A DNA stretch of 64,000 nucleotides from NCBI GenBank assembly GCA_963662035.1, contig CAVLDO010000002.1, forward strand, positions 68,291 to 132,290. Reading direction: 5' to 3'. The stretch comes from Equibacterium sp963662035. Its GTDB lineage: Bacteria; Bacteroidota; Bacteroidia; Bacteroidales; UBA932. This document shows, in pieces, positions 50,450 to 58,765 of this stretch. Every line of letters begins with the position of its first letter. Positions within the stretch are counted from its first letter, which is position 1. The translations under genes and the position numbers were made by a program. The notes below the pieces were generated by a model. The model had not been told where the DNA came from. It ran no database searches and saw only the letters and a program-made list of their open reading frames with translations.

Positions 50450-51699
50450 AACTGCAGGGAGTCTATGTCGATTTTTTCAAAGCTGAAGCTGCCTATTTCA
50501 TCTACCCGCACCACCGTCAGCTGCCGTCCCGAGGCCTTCTTGTCGTGGGCGATGAGGCCGCGCAGGGTCTGCGCAGGGATGTCGTGCGATGTGGGCAGGC
50601 CGTATTTTTCCAGCACGGCGGCTATGCGCTCCCTTACGGCGCTGCTGCAGAAGTAGAGCATCCCCAGTCCCACAGCCTCTCCGTGGAGGTACCGGCCCCC
50701 GCCCGCCGCCTCTATTGCGTGTCCGACGCTGTGCCCGAAGTTGAGCACCCGGCGCAGCCCGCCCTCTTTGGGGTCGGCCTCCACCACGGCCGACTTTACA
50801 AGCAGGCTGCGGCGGATTATCTCCTGCAGGTCGCCGTTTAGGTCGGTGGAATTTTCTATCAGCGAGAACAGCCCCGCATCGCTGGTGGCCCCCATCTTGA
50901 TGGCCTCCACCAGACCATTGTGCAGCTCTCGCTCCGGCAGGGTGAACAGTGTGTCGGGGTCGATGAGCACCCGGCGGGGCATATGAAAGGCCCCCACTAT
51001 GTTCTTGACTCCGCCGAAGTCAACGGCGGTTTTGCCCCCGATAGAGGAATCGACCTGCGAGAGCAATGTGGTGGGGATGTTGTAGAAGCGGATGCCCCGC
51101 ATAAATGTGGCTGCGGCAAATCCGGCAAGATCGCCCACGACCCCGCCTCCAACTGCCACCACGGCGTCGGTGCGGGTGAAGCCGTGTTCCACAAGAGTGT
51201 TCAGAACCTCTGCGAAGGTCTCCAGATTTTTGTGGCTCTCGCCGCAGGGGAAGGTGTGCATCGCGCATAGGCTGCTGTGCCCCTCAAGCGAGGCGGCCAC
51301 CTTGCGGAGGTACTCCCCGGGAACTCCCGAATCGCAAACCAGAAGAACCTTGCCCCCGGCAATGCCCAAAAGGGTGCCGGCGCGGCCGATTGCTCCGCGC
51401 TCTATAATGATGTCCGGAAGCCCGTCGCAGACTATACTGCTCTGGCACTCTTTGGAGATGTCTATCACGCTCTGTAGAAACTTGCGGTAGGGCCCCTCAA
51501 GGCTCTTGTCCTGCAGCTGAGCGGCGCACCTGTCGGCCATCGCCCGCTCCCGCGCGAGATCTTCCACATTCCGCCCCGCCTGCTTTTTCTTGAGACCTAT
51601 CCGCCTTGCGGCCTGCATACGCCTCTCGAAGAGGGGGGCCATCTGCGAATCTATCGCATCTATGGTGCGACGCTCCTCGTCAGTGTTGAATTGTGCCAT
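50446..51699 (-). CDS. aroB: Chorismate mutase (AroQ class)--3-dehydroquinate synthase fusion
   Basis: I start at 51699 (MAQFNTDEERR); the frame is open further up only as antisense of the DUF1538 gene. Residues about 8-88 form an AroQ-class chorismate mutase domain. In ungapped alignment with E. coli chorismate mutase, Arg10, Arg27, Lys38, Asp47, Arg50 and Glu51 fall on catalytic R11, R28, K39, D48, R51 and E52; the Q88 position is Ser87, with Gln86 next to it. Residues about 93-417 are 3-dehydroquinate synthase: FPCGESHKN, AVGGGVVGDLAGF, VDSSIGGKTAVDFGGVKN and LNFGHSVGHAIE. The product would catalyse shikimate step 2 and prephenate formation. It is the first gene of the aromatic operon. Length 417 against about 350 for plain AroB. 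Confidence 0.92.
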   Translation of the reverse strand: MAQFNTDEERRTIDAIDSQMAPLFERRMQAARRIGLKKKQAGRNVEDLARERAMADRCAAQLQDKSLEGPYRKFLQSVIDISKECQSSIVCDGLPDIIIERGAIGRAGTLLGIAGGKVLLVCDSGVPGEYLRKVAASLEGHSSLCAMHTFPCGESHKNLETFAEVLNTLVEHGFTRTDAVVAVGGGVVGDLAGFAAATFMRGIRFYNIPTTLLSQVDSSIGGKTAVDFGGVKNIVGAFHMPRRVLIDPDTLFTLPERELHNGLVEAIKMGATSDAGLFSLIENSTDLNGDLQEIIRRSLLVKSAVVEADPKEGGLRRVLNFGHSVGHAIEAAGGGRYLHGEAVGLGMLYFCSSAVRERIAAVLEKYGLPTSHDIPAQTLRGLIAHDKKASGRQLTVVRVDEIGSFSFEKIDIDSLQL

Positions 51700-51719
51700 A
51701 TCCAATAATGTTCTGCACG

Positions 51720-51727
51720 CAAATATA
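51720..51727 (-). promoter_or_regulatory. Putative -7 box of the aromatic operon
   Basis: TATATTTG on the minus strand (complement of CAAATATA), 20 bp before the aroB ATG. No TTG at the -33 position. It faces the DUF1538 promoter. Confidence 0.45.
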
Positions 51728-51751
51728 GGTGGATTTTTTGATTGTTTTTGA

Positions 51752-51759
51752 TATCTTTG
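51752..51759 (+). promoter_or_regulatory. Putative -7 box of the DUF1538 gene
   Basis: TATCTTTG ends 6 bp before the ATG at 51766, giving a nearly leaderless message. The -33 position has TGG, not TTG. Confidence 0.5.
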
Positions 51760-51765
51760 CCGATT

Positions 51766-53328
51766 ATGGCAAAAACGGATACAAGTTCTATTTCCCGCAA
51801 TCTTCTGCAGTCGCTGCGCGACAAGTTCAAGGAGTCTCTCACGTCTGTGCTGCCGGTGAGCCTGCTGGTTTTCCTGCTCTCGCTGACCCCCTGGGTCGAT
51901 CTCTCCGCCAGGGAGCTGGCGGTGTTTGCGTTGGGGGCGGTGCTGCTGGTGGTCGGCATCGGCCTTTTCAACCTCGGCGCCGACCTGGCGATGACCCCGA
52001 TGGGACAGCAGATAGGATCGGGACTCACCAAAAGCAAAAAAACGGCCCTGCTGCTCACCGTGAGCTTTGTAATGGGCCTGTTCATAACCATCGCGGAGCC
52101 TGACCTCGCGGTGCTGGCCACCCAGGTGGGGGCAGTGATAAACGGCACCACCCTGATTTTCACTATCGGACTGGGCGTGGGCCTCATACTTATGATAGGC
52201 GTGCTCAAGATAGTCTGCCACACCGACCTGGCCAGCCTGCTGATGTTCTTCTATATGATGCTCTTCTGCCTGGCCGCCCTGCTGATTTCCAGCGGAAGAG
52301 GGGCGTTCCTCCCCCTGTCGTTTGACTCGGGCGGCGTTACCACCGGACCCATTACGGTCCCCTTCATAATGGCGCTGGGCGTCGGCATAGCGATGACGGT
52401 GGGCGGCCGCAGCGCAAATGAAAACAGCTTCGGCTTGATCGCCCTCTGCTCGGTGGGCCCCATATCGGCGGTGATGCTGCTCTCGATAGGCGCATCCGGC
52501 GACCTGACCTTTGACCTGCCGGACTACTCGATGGAGACTATTCTGGGCCAGGGTGTGGGCCATATCCTCTCAGAAATGTCGATTGAGGTGGGCAAGAGCC
52601 TGCTGCTGATGATGGCCTTCTTCTTCGTGCTGCAGTTCACGGTGCTCAAGCTGCCGAAAACCAAGATAATACAGATACTCTTCGGCCTGCTCTACACCTT
52701 TGTCGGGCTGGTGATATTCCTCTCGGCGGTCAACACCGCCTTTCTGCCGGTCGGCTTCAAGCTGGGCACCCAGCTGGCTGCCTGCCACCCTGCTGTGCTC
52801 ATAGGGTTCGCCTTCGTGCTGGGTATGGTGGTGGTGCTGGCCGAGCCTGCGGTGCACGTGCTCAACGGCCAGGTGCAGGAGATTACCGGCGGTGAGGTCT
52901 CCAAAAGGCAGATGCTCATAGCCCTCTCGGTGGGCGTCGGGGTCTCCATCGGCCTCAGCGTGGTGCGCATCTACTACGGATTCTCGCTGCTCTACTATCT
53001 GATTCCGGGCTACCTGATTTCCCTGGGTCTCTCTTTCTTTGTCCCCCGGCTCTACACCGCAATCGCGTTCGACTCCGGCGGCGTGGCCAGCGGCCCTCTG
53101 ACCTCCAGCTTCATACTCCCCCTCGCCATAGGCGCCTGCGTTACGCTGCAGGGCGTTCCGCAAGTGCTTGACTATGCATTCGGAGTGGTGGCGATGGTGG
53201 CGATGACCCCTCTGATAACCATCCAGTCGCTCGGCTTCAAGTCCGTGCTGGCGGTGCGCATGCGCGACAATGCGGCGATGCGCCGTATCCTGGCCTCTTC
53301 CGACGACCAGATAATATATTTCGAATAG
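51766..53328 (+). CDS. DUF1538 membrane protein, probable transporter
   Basis: A 520-residue protein with about 12 hydrophobic helices. I start at ATG 51766, because the in-frame TTG at 51742 lies upstream of the -7 box. The protein is an internal duplication: AEP at 110-112 followed by FDSGGVTTGP at 186, and AEP at 359-361 followed by FDSGGVASGP at 435. Duplicated, pseudosymmetric membrane domains of this sort are typical of transporters. The family (DUF1538) has no assigned substrate. Two PII-like genes follow at 1 bp and 7 bp, which suggests control by a PII-type sensor. Confidence 0.88.
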   Translation: MAKTDTSSISRNLLQSLRDKFKESLTSVLPVSLLVFLLSLTPWVDLSARELAVFALGAVLLVVGIGLFNLGADLAMTPMGQQIGSGLTKSKKTALLLTVSFVMGLFITIAEPDLAVLATQVGAVINGTTLIFTIGLGVGLILMIGVLKIVCHTDLASLLMFFYMMLFCLAALLISSGRGAFLPLSFDSGGVTTGPITVPFIMALGVGIAMTVGGRSANENSFGLIALCSVGPISAVMLLSIGASGDLTFDLPDYSMETILGQGVGHILSEMSIEVGKSLLLMMAFFFVLQFTVLKLPKTKIIQILFGLLYTFVGLVIFLSAVNTAFLPVGFKLGTQLAACHPAVLIGFAFVLGMVVVLAEPAVHVLNGQVQEITGGEVSKRQMLIALSVGVGVSIGLSVVRIYYGFSLLYYLIPGYLISLGLSFFVPRLYTAIAFDSGGVASGPLTSSFILPLAIGACVTLQGVPQVLDYAFGVVAMVAMTPLITIQSLGFKSVLAVRMRDNAAMRRILASSDDQIIYFE

Positions 53329-53329
53329 T

Positions 53330-53695
53330 ATGGAAAACAACAATATAGCTCCGATGAAGCTGGAAGTGCTGATGGCGGTGGTCAACAACGAGAAGGCCGC
53401 CTACTATTCCAGCATCATACAGTCGCATCAGGCAAATCTGCAGCTGTCGATCCCCGCCAAGGGCACCGCGCCGCTAATCCTGGACTTTCTGGGCTTGACC
53501 GACCGCCCCAAGACGCTTATATTCAGCGTTGTGCGCAGTGACCAGGCAGACGAGCTGATAGGACGGCTGCAAGAACTCTTCTCCAAAGGCAAGACTTATG
53601 GCGGGCTGGCCTTCACTGTGCCGCTGACCAGCGTGATAGGCACTCTGGCCTACGGCTTTCTGAGCAACGACACCCGAACCGTAAAAAAAGATTGA
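53330..53695 (+). CDS. PII-like protein 1
   Basis: A 121-residue protein with a ferredoxin-like PII fold pattern: KLEVLMAVVNNEKAAYYSSI, then PKTLIFSVVRSDQADELIGRL and GGLAFTVPLTSVIG. The usual T-loop with the uridylylated Tyr is not recognisable, so it is a PII-like relative and not GlnB/GlnK. It starts one base after the DUF1538 stop. It may bind a nucleotide and regulate the membrane protein; that is inference. Confidence 0.7.
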   Translation: MENNNIAPMKLEVLMAVVNNEKAAYYSSIIQSHQANLQLSIPAKGTAPLILDFLGLTDRPKTLIFSVVRSDQADELIGRLQELFSKGKTYGGLAFTVPLTSVIGTLAYGFLSNDTRTVKKD

Positions 53696-53702
53696 AAGAA
53701 AT

Positions 53703-54014
53703 ATGGACAATAAACACGAACTTGTGGTCTGCATCGTGAATGCCGGCTATTCGCAGACAGTGATAGATGCCGCCCGCGCAGCGGGGGCCAAAGGGGGCAC
53801 CATACTGCGTGCCCGGGGCTCGGCCAACCCCGAGTCGGAAGAGTTCTTCAACATAAAGATTCATCCCGAAAAGGAGATGGTGATGATAGTCGTCCCCACT
53901 GAGATAAAGGACGATGTGATAAAGGCTGTCTATAAAGACGCCGGACTCAAGGAGGAGGCGAGCGGAATCGCATTCTCTCTCCCGGTGACCCGCACCACCA
54001 CCGTCAAGGAGTAG
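53703..54014 (+). CDS. PII-like protein 2
   Basis: A 103-residue protein, closer to the PII core than its neighbour: ELVVCIVNAGYSQTVIDAAR, AAGAKGGTILRARGSANPES in the T-loop area, and EKEMVMIVVPTEIKDDVIKA with the C-terminal IAFSLPVTRTTT. It probably forms a trimer, perhaps a heteromer with the preceding protein. Seven bp separate the two genes. MATE follows after 10 bp. Confidence 0.75.
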   Translation: MDNKHELVVCIVNAGYSQTVIDAARAAGAKGGTILRARGSANPESEEFFNIKIHPEKEMVMIVVPTEIKDDVIKAVYKDAGLKEEASGIAFSLPVTRTTTVKE

Positions 54015-54024
54015 CCGATTTCCG

Positions 54025-55437
54025 ATGAGGGAGAAGGATATTCTTCTTTCCAATATCCGGCAGGGTCTTCCCCTCTGCGTGACGCAGCGGGTGCGCTTGA
54101 CATTGGTGCTGTGCGCCCCCGCGATACTTGCGCAGCTGGCCTCGGTGATGCTTCAGTTCATCGATGCCTCGATGGTGGGCAGTCTCGGGGCGGGGCCGTC
54201 GGCCTCCATCGGCCTTGTCTCCACTTCAACTTGGCTTGTGGGGGGCTTTTGTATGGCGGTGGGGCAGGGCTTCTCCGTGCAGGTGGCGCACAAAATCGGC
54301 GCCGGCGACTTTGACGCGGCCCGCAGCGTGATGCGCCAGGGGCTTGTGGTCTCGCTCGCCTTTGCCCTGCTGTTGGGGCTTATCTCCGGAGCAGTGGCCT
54401 CTCCGCTCCCCCGCTGGCTGGGAGGCAGCGCCGACATAGTCTCCGACGCCACGGCCTACTTTGCCATTTACGCCCTGTTTCTGCCGATGCTGCAGCTGGG
54501 CTTCTTTTGCACCACTATGCTGCAGTGCAGCGGCGAGATGCGCATCCCCTCGCTGATGAACATTCTGATGTGCGTGCTGGATGTAATCTTCAACTTCCTG
54601 CTGATATTTCCCACCCGCGAGGTGACTCTTTTAGGGGCGGCTTTCACCGTGCCCGGCGCCGGTATGGGAGTCAAGGGGGCCGCCCTTGGCACCGGCATCT
54701 CCGAGTGCATCACCGCCCTTCTGCTGCTCTATTTTCTGCTGGTCAAGGACCGCCAGCTCTCCATCGCCGGCCGCAGCGGCAGCTTCCGCCCCGAAGGGGA
54801 CTGCCTGCGCCGCGCCTGGGGCATTTGCTGGCCTCTCTGGCTGCAGAACATAGTGATGAAAGGGGCCTATGTGGCCAGCACCCTGATAGTGGCGCCGCTT
54901 GGGGCGGTCGCCATCGCCGCAAACTCCTTTGCTATAATCGCGGAGAGTTTCTGCTATATGCCGGGCTACGGTATGGGCAACGCCTCCACAACTCTTGTGG
55001 GGCAGAGCCTGGGGGCTTCGCGTCCCGATCTGGCCCGCAGTTTTTCCCGTATAACCCTGACATTGGGCGTGGCGATGATGGTGGCCCTTGCGGTGATTAT
55101 GTATATCTTTGCCACCCCCATTATGACGCTGTTGAGCGTGGATGCGGATGTGGTGGCCCTCGGGGCGCGCTGCCTGCGGCTGGAGGCGTTTGCCGAGGCG
55201 GGCTACGCCGTCTCCATTGTGGCCTTCAGCACCTGTGTGGGGGCGGGCGACACCAAGATCCCCACGCTGCTCAACCTTATAAGCGTGTGGGCGGTGCGCA
55301 TCGCCCTGGCACTTGTGCTCACTCCCAAATATGGACTCATAGGATACTGGATAGCGATGTGCGTGGAACTCAATGTGCGCGGGGCGCTGTTCTTGTGGCG
55401 CATCAGCGGAAAGAAATGGATGAAACAATTTGCTTAA
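54025..55437 (+). CDS. MATE-family efflux transporter
   Basis: A 470-residue inner-membrane protein with 12 helices in two homologous halves. Typical strings are LAQLASVMLQFIDASMVGSL at the first helix, GVKGAALGTGISECITALLL midway, and GMGNASTTLVGQSLGASRPD in the second half. MATE proteins export drugs or metabolites against Na+ or H+. It is 10 bp after the PII-like pair and 7 bp before the DUF3737 gene. Substrate unknown. Confidence 0.92.
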   Translation: MREKDILLSNIRQGLPLCVTQRVRLTLVLCAPAILAQLASVMLQFIDASMVGSLGAGPSASIGLVSTSTWLVGGFCMAVGQGFSVQVAHKIGAGDFDAARSVMRQGLVVSLAFALLLGLISGAVASPLPRWLGGSADIVSDATAYFAIYALFLPMLQLGFFCTTMLQCSGEMRIPSLMNILMCVLDVIFNFLLIFPTREVTLLGAAFTVPGAGMGVKGAALGTGISECITALLLLYFLLVKDRQLSIAGRSGSFRPEGDCLRRAWGICWPLWLQNIVMKGAYVASTLIVAPLGAVAIAANSFAIIAESFCYMPGYGMGNASTTLVGQSLGASRPDLARSFSRITLTLGVAMMVALAVIMYIFATPIMTLLSVDADVVALGARCLRLEAFAEAGYAVSIVAFSTCVGAGDTKIPTLLNLISVWAVRIALALVLTPKYGLIGYWIAMCVELNVRGALFLWRISGKKWMKQFA

Positions 55438-55444
55438 GTAGGAT

Positions 55445-56290
55445 ATGAATATAATCAAAGATAAGGAGCTGGGCGGAGAACGCCCCCTGTTCGGGATTAA
55501 TGACACCCATCTGGAAAACATAGTGATTGCTGGCGGAGAGTCCGCCATAAAGCAGTGCCGCAACCTGGAGATAGACCATTGCAAGTTCTATGGCAGATAT
55601 CCTCTCTGGCACGTGGACGGCTGCAAGGTGAGCGACTGCTACTTCGCCCCCGAGTCGCGCTCCGCCATATGGTATACCGGCGACCTTGAGATGCGCCGCT
55701 GCACGATAGACGGCCCCAAATTCTTCCGTGAGATGCGCAACGTTTTTCTGGAAGATGTCCTCATCAACGATGCCGACGAGACTTTCTGGAGGGTGGACGG
55801 CTTAAAGCTGCGCAACGTAAAGCTGCAAGGCGGCACCTATCCCTTTATGTTCAGCCGCAACATAGAGGTTGACGGACTCGAGAGCGACTCCAAGTATGTA
55901 TTCCAGTATTGCCGCGACGTTGTGGTGCGCAACTCGCACATCACCACCAAAGATTCTTTCTGGGAGTGTGAAAATGTCACTATATTTGATTCTGTCCTCG
56001 ACGGGGAGTACCTCGCCTGGCACTCGAAAAACGTGCGGCTGGTCCGCTGCCGCCTGAGCGGAGAGCAGCTGCTCTGCTATGCGGACAATCTGGTGCTGGA
56101 GGATTGCACCTTCGATGATGCCTGCGACCGCGTGTTCGAGTACTCGGGCGTGGAGGCCGACATCCGCGGACATATAGAGAACATAAAGAACCCGACCACA
56201 GGACACATCTGCGCCGAGAGCATCGGCAGCGTCACCATCGACGAGTTTGTCCGCCAGCCGGCCAACTGCAAGATAACAACCAAAAAATAG
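55445..56290 (+). CDS. DUF3737 beta-helix protein
   Basis: A 281-residue soluble protein built of short regular strands: RNLEIDHCKFYGRYPLWHVD, GDLEMRRCTIDGPKFFREMR, KNVRLVRCRLSGEQLLCYAD. The repeated pattern (about 20-21 residues with a central Cys or Val) means a right-handed parallel beta-helix. No signal peptide. Matches DUF3737, whose function is unknown. It sits between a MATE exporter and a C-S lyase with 7-bp gaps on both sides, so it is likely co-transcribed. Confidence 0.88.
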   Translation: MNIIKDKELGGERPLFGINDTHLENIVIAGGESAIKQCRNLEIDHCKFYGRYPLWHVDGCKVSDCYFAPESRSAIWYTGDLEMRRCTIDGPKFFREMRNVFLEDVLINDADETFWRVDGLKLRNVKLQGGTYPFMFSRNIEVDGLESDSKYVFQYCRDVVVRNSHITTKDSFWECENVTIFDSVLDGEYLAWHSKNVRLVRCRLSGEQLLCYADNLVLEDCTFDDACDRVFEYSGVEADIRGHIENIKNPTTGHICAESIGSVTIDEFVRQPANCKITTKK

Positions 56291-56297
56291 AGTTCAG

Positions 56298-57515
56298 ATG
56301 AGCTTTTCTTCAGATTTCGAGTCCCCTGCAGAGCGTCGCGCAAGCGGCTGTTACAAGTGGGACAGCGCACTGCCCTCCGGGGTGGATCTCACCCCCGCAC
56401 AGCGGGAAAATGTCATACCTCTCTGGGTGGCGGATATGGACTTCCCCGCAGCCCCCTGCATCCGCCGCGCAATTGAAAAGCGGGCGGCCCACGGCGTCTT
56501 CGGCTATGTCAAGGTGCAGGATTCCTTCTACGATGCTGTAATAAAATGGTTCGGCAGCCGCCACGGCCTCTGCCTCGAGCGCGAATGGATGCTCTACACC
56601 ACCGGCGTGGTGCCCGCCATCTCGGCCGCCCTCAAGGCGCTGGCGCGGCCAGGCAGCGGGGTGATAATCCAGCCGCCGGTCTATAACTGCTTCTATTCTT
56701 CTGTGCGCAATGCCGGACTGCAGATTGTAGAGTCGCCTCTGGTGCGCCGTGATTTGCCCGACGGCCGCTACACATTTTCTATGGACTTTGAAGATCTGGA
56801 GGCTAAGTGCGCCGACCCGGCCAACACCATTCTGCTGCTCTGCAACCCTCACAACCCCGCCGGACGTCTCTGGAGTGCCGATGAGCTGCGCAGGGCGGGG
56901 GAGATAGCCTTCCGATACGGAGTGATAGTCATCAGCGACGAAATCCACTGTGAAATTGTCCCCGCCGGAGCGGCCTACACCCCCTTCGCCTCTCTCGGAG
57001 AGCAGTTTATGCGTGGCAGCGTCACCCTCATATCCCCTTCCAAGAGTTTCAACTTCGCCGGACTCAAAATCGCCAACATAGTCTGCCATAATTCCGATTG
57101 GCGCAATGCGATAGACAAGGTTATAAACATTTACGAAATCTGCGATGTGAACCCCTTCGGCCCAGTGGCAGTGGAGGCGGCCTATAGCGATGAAGGTGCC
57201 GCGTGGCTGCGCGAGATGAACGATGTGGTCACCTGCAACTACAATATTCTGCTTGAAGAGTGCTCCGCCCTCGCCGGCTTTCCGGTGAGCCTGTTGGAGG
57301 CCACCTACCTTCCGATGATAGATGTCAGCTGTCTCGATATGACTTCCGATGAAGTCGAGAGGGAGCTGCTGCGCGGCGAGCAGGTGTGGGTCAACGCCGG
57401 CACTATGTATGGCCGCGACGGATATGTCCGCATAAATCTGGCCTGCAGCCCGACTCTCTTGCGCGAGGGAGCTCGCCGCATAGCAACAGGTCTCAAACGT
57501 CTTAAAAACCGATAG
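56298..57515 (+). CDS. PatB/MalY-type PLP-dependent C-S lyase (cystathionine beta-lyase)
   Basis: A 405-residue fold type I PLP enzyme. The PatB start LPLWVADMDFP-like sequence is VIPLWVADMDFPAAPCIRRA. Other motifs are LLCNPHNPAGRLW, VISDEIHCEI and SPSKSFNFAGLKIAN (PLP lysine). It cleaves cystathionine or cysteine S-conjugates to homocysteine or thiols, pyruvate and ammonia. The true substrate is uncertain. Downstream of DUF3737 and 5 bp before a phosphatase gene. Confidence 0.92.
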   Translation: MSFSSDFESPAERRASGCYKWDSALPSGVDLTPAQRENVIPLWVADMDFPAAPCIRRAIEKRAAHGVFGYVKVQDSFYDAVIKWFGSRHGLCLEREWMLYTTGVVPAISAALKALARPGSGVIIQPPVYNCFYSSVRNAGLQIVESPLVRRDLPDGRYTFSMDFEDLEAKCADPANTILLLCNPHNPAGRLWSADELRRAGEIAFRYGVIVISDEIHCEIVPAGAAYTPFASLGEQFMRGSVTLISPSKSFNFAGLKIANIVCHNSDWRNAIDKVINIYEICDVNPFGPVAVEAAYSDEGAAWLREMNDVVTCNYNILLEECSALAGFPVSLLEATYLPMIDVSCLDMTSDEVERELLRGEQVWVNAGTMYGRDGYVRINLACSPTLLREGARRIATGLKRLKNR

Positions 57516-57520
57516 AAAGT

Positions 57521-58249
57521 ATGAAGAAGATTATATTTGCGGCCGCTCTGCTGATGAGTTCTGCGGCCGCCCTCTGCCAGAACCTCGACGATATCTGGAA
57601 TTACCCCAAACTCCTGCAGAAGGGAGAGGCTCCCAACAGCCTGGAGATTCTCCCCCCTGCGCCTACCCCTGCCGATGCGGTGTTCGCTTATGATATGGCC
57701 CAATATTATTGGGGCAAGACCGTCCGCGGCAGCGAGCGGGGCAGGCAGGCGGCTTTGGACGCCATTCTGGAAATTGACCGGGTGCTGGCCAACTTCTCAC
57801 CCTGTATGGGCATTACGCTCAGCCGGGAAAACACACCTGTAATCACCGATCTGCTGGCCGGAATACTGGTGACCGACGGTATGGCGACAGGCGATGCCAA
57901 GCATTACTACAACAGGATGCGCCCCTTTGTGCTTTTTGAAGATCAGTCGCTCACGCCCGACGACGAAGCTTATCTGCGCAACAACGGTTCATACCCCTCG
58001 GGACACACCTGCTTCGGCTGGGCGGCGGCGCTGGTGCTTGCCGAGATCAATCCGGAACGGCAGAACGAGATACTGCGCTACGGCTATGAGTTCGGACAGA
58101 GCCGCGTGATCTGCGGCGTTCACTTCCAGAGCGATGTGGATGCCGGCCGGGTGATGGGGGCCGCGCTGGTGGCCCGGCTGCACGCCGACAAGGACTTTAT
58201 GAGGAAGCTGGAGAAGGCCAAGAAGGAGTTCGCCCGCGTCTCGAAATGA
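57521..58249 (+). CDS. PAP2-family acid phosphatase (class A type), exported
   Basis: A 242-residue protein with signal peptide MKKIIFAAALLMSSAAALC. The three PAP2 motifs are complete: KHYYNRMRP (Kx6RP), PSGHT, and SRVICGVHFQSD (SRx5Hx3D). GSYPSGHTCF is the class A non-specific acid phosphatase signature. It removes phosphate from organic esters in the periplasm. Its 3' end overlaps the opposite-strand tyrosine phosphatase by 53 bp. Confidence 0.93.
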   Translation: MKKIIFAAALLMSSAAALCQNLDDIWNYPKLLQKGEAPNSLEILPPAPTPADAVFAYDMAQYYWGKTVRGSERGRQAALDAILEIDRVLANFSPCMGITLSRENTPVITDLLAGILVTDGMATGDAKHYYNRMRPFVLFEDQSLTPDDEAYLRNNGSYPSGHTCFGWAAALVLAEINPERQNEILRYGYEFGQSRVICGVHFQSDVDAGRVMGAALVARLHADKDFMRKLEKAKKEFARVSK

Positions 58250-58703
58250 GCTTGAAAAACTCCTGCAGCGCGGCAGTGATGTCGCTGTAGGTCTGCTCAA
58301 AGTCGCCGGTGTACCAGGGGTCCGCCACAATGTGCGTGCCGCCGCAGAGGCTCATCAGCATCTGCACCTTGGGCCGCCCGTCGCTTCCGGCCGTATCGGC
58401 TGCGGCGCCGAAGAGCCGCCTTATCCAGTCGAGGTTGTTGCGGTCCATAATGAAGATGCGGTCGTAAATGGCAAAGTCAGCGGCTGTAAGGCGCCTGGCG
58501 CAGTGTCTGCCGAATGGGATGCCGTGTCTTTTCAGACACTCTTTTGCGGCGGGGTACATATCGTTGCCAACCTCCTCCGCCGAAGTGGCGGCCGAGTCTA
58601 TCTGCATCCTGACCCCTGCATCGGATGCCATTTTCTTGCAGATGTATTCGGCCATCGGACTGCGGCAGATGTTGCCGTGGCAGACAAAAAGTATTTTCTC
58701 CAT
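58197..58703 (-). CDS. Low-molecular-weight protein tyrosine phosphatase
   Basis: A 168-residue cytoplasmic phosphatase. The P-loop is VCHGNICRSP (nucleophile Cys8, Arg14), and the general-acid loop VADPWYTGDFEQTY has the catalytic Asp. The usual length is about 150-157; the last ~17 residues (from SRRGR) are encoded antisense to the phosphatase gene on the plus strand and look like a tail gained by stop-codon loss. Targets unknown. Confidence 0.93.
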   Translation of the reverse strand: MEKILFVCHGNICRSPMAEYICKKMASDAGVRMQIDSAATSAEEVGNDMYPAAKECLKRHGIPFGRHCARRLTAADFAIYDRIFIMDRNNLDWIRRLFGAAADTAGSDGRPKVQMLMSLCGGTHIVADPWYTGDFEQTYSDITAALQEFFKLISRRGRTPSWPSPASS

Positions 58704-58765
58704 TGAATCTCGATTTGCGCCGCAAAAATAGAAGTTTTAAATTAGCGATAAGCAACAAATCAAAA

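Noticed and set aside
51700..52563. Upstream extension of the aroB frame to 705 codons
   Set aside because: It is antisense to the DUF1538 gene; the chorismate mutase domain starts right at MAQF (51699) and a -7 box lies just upstream.
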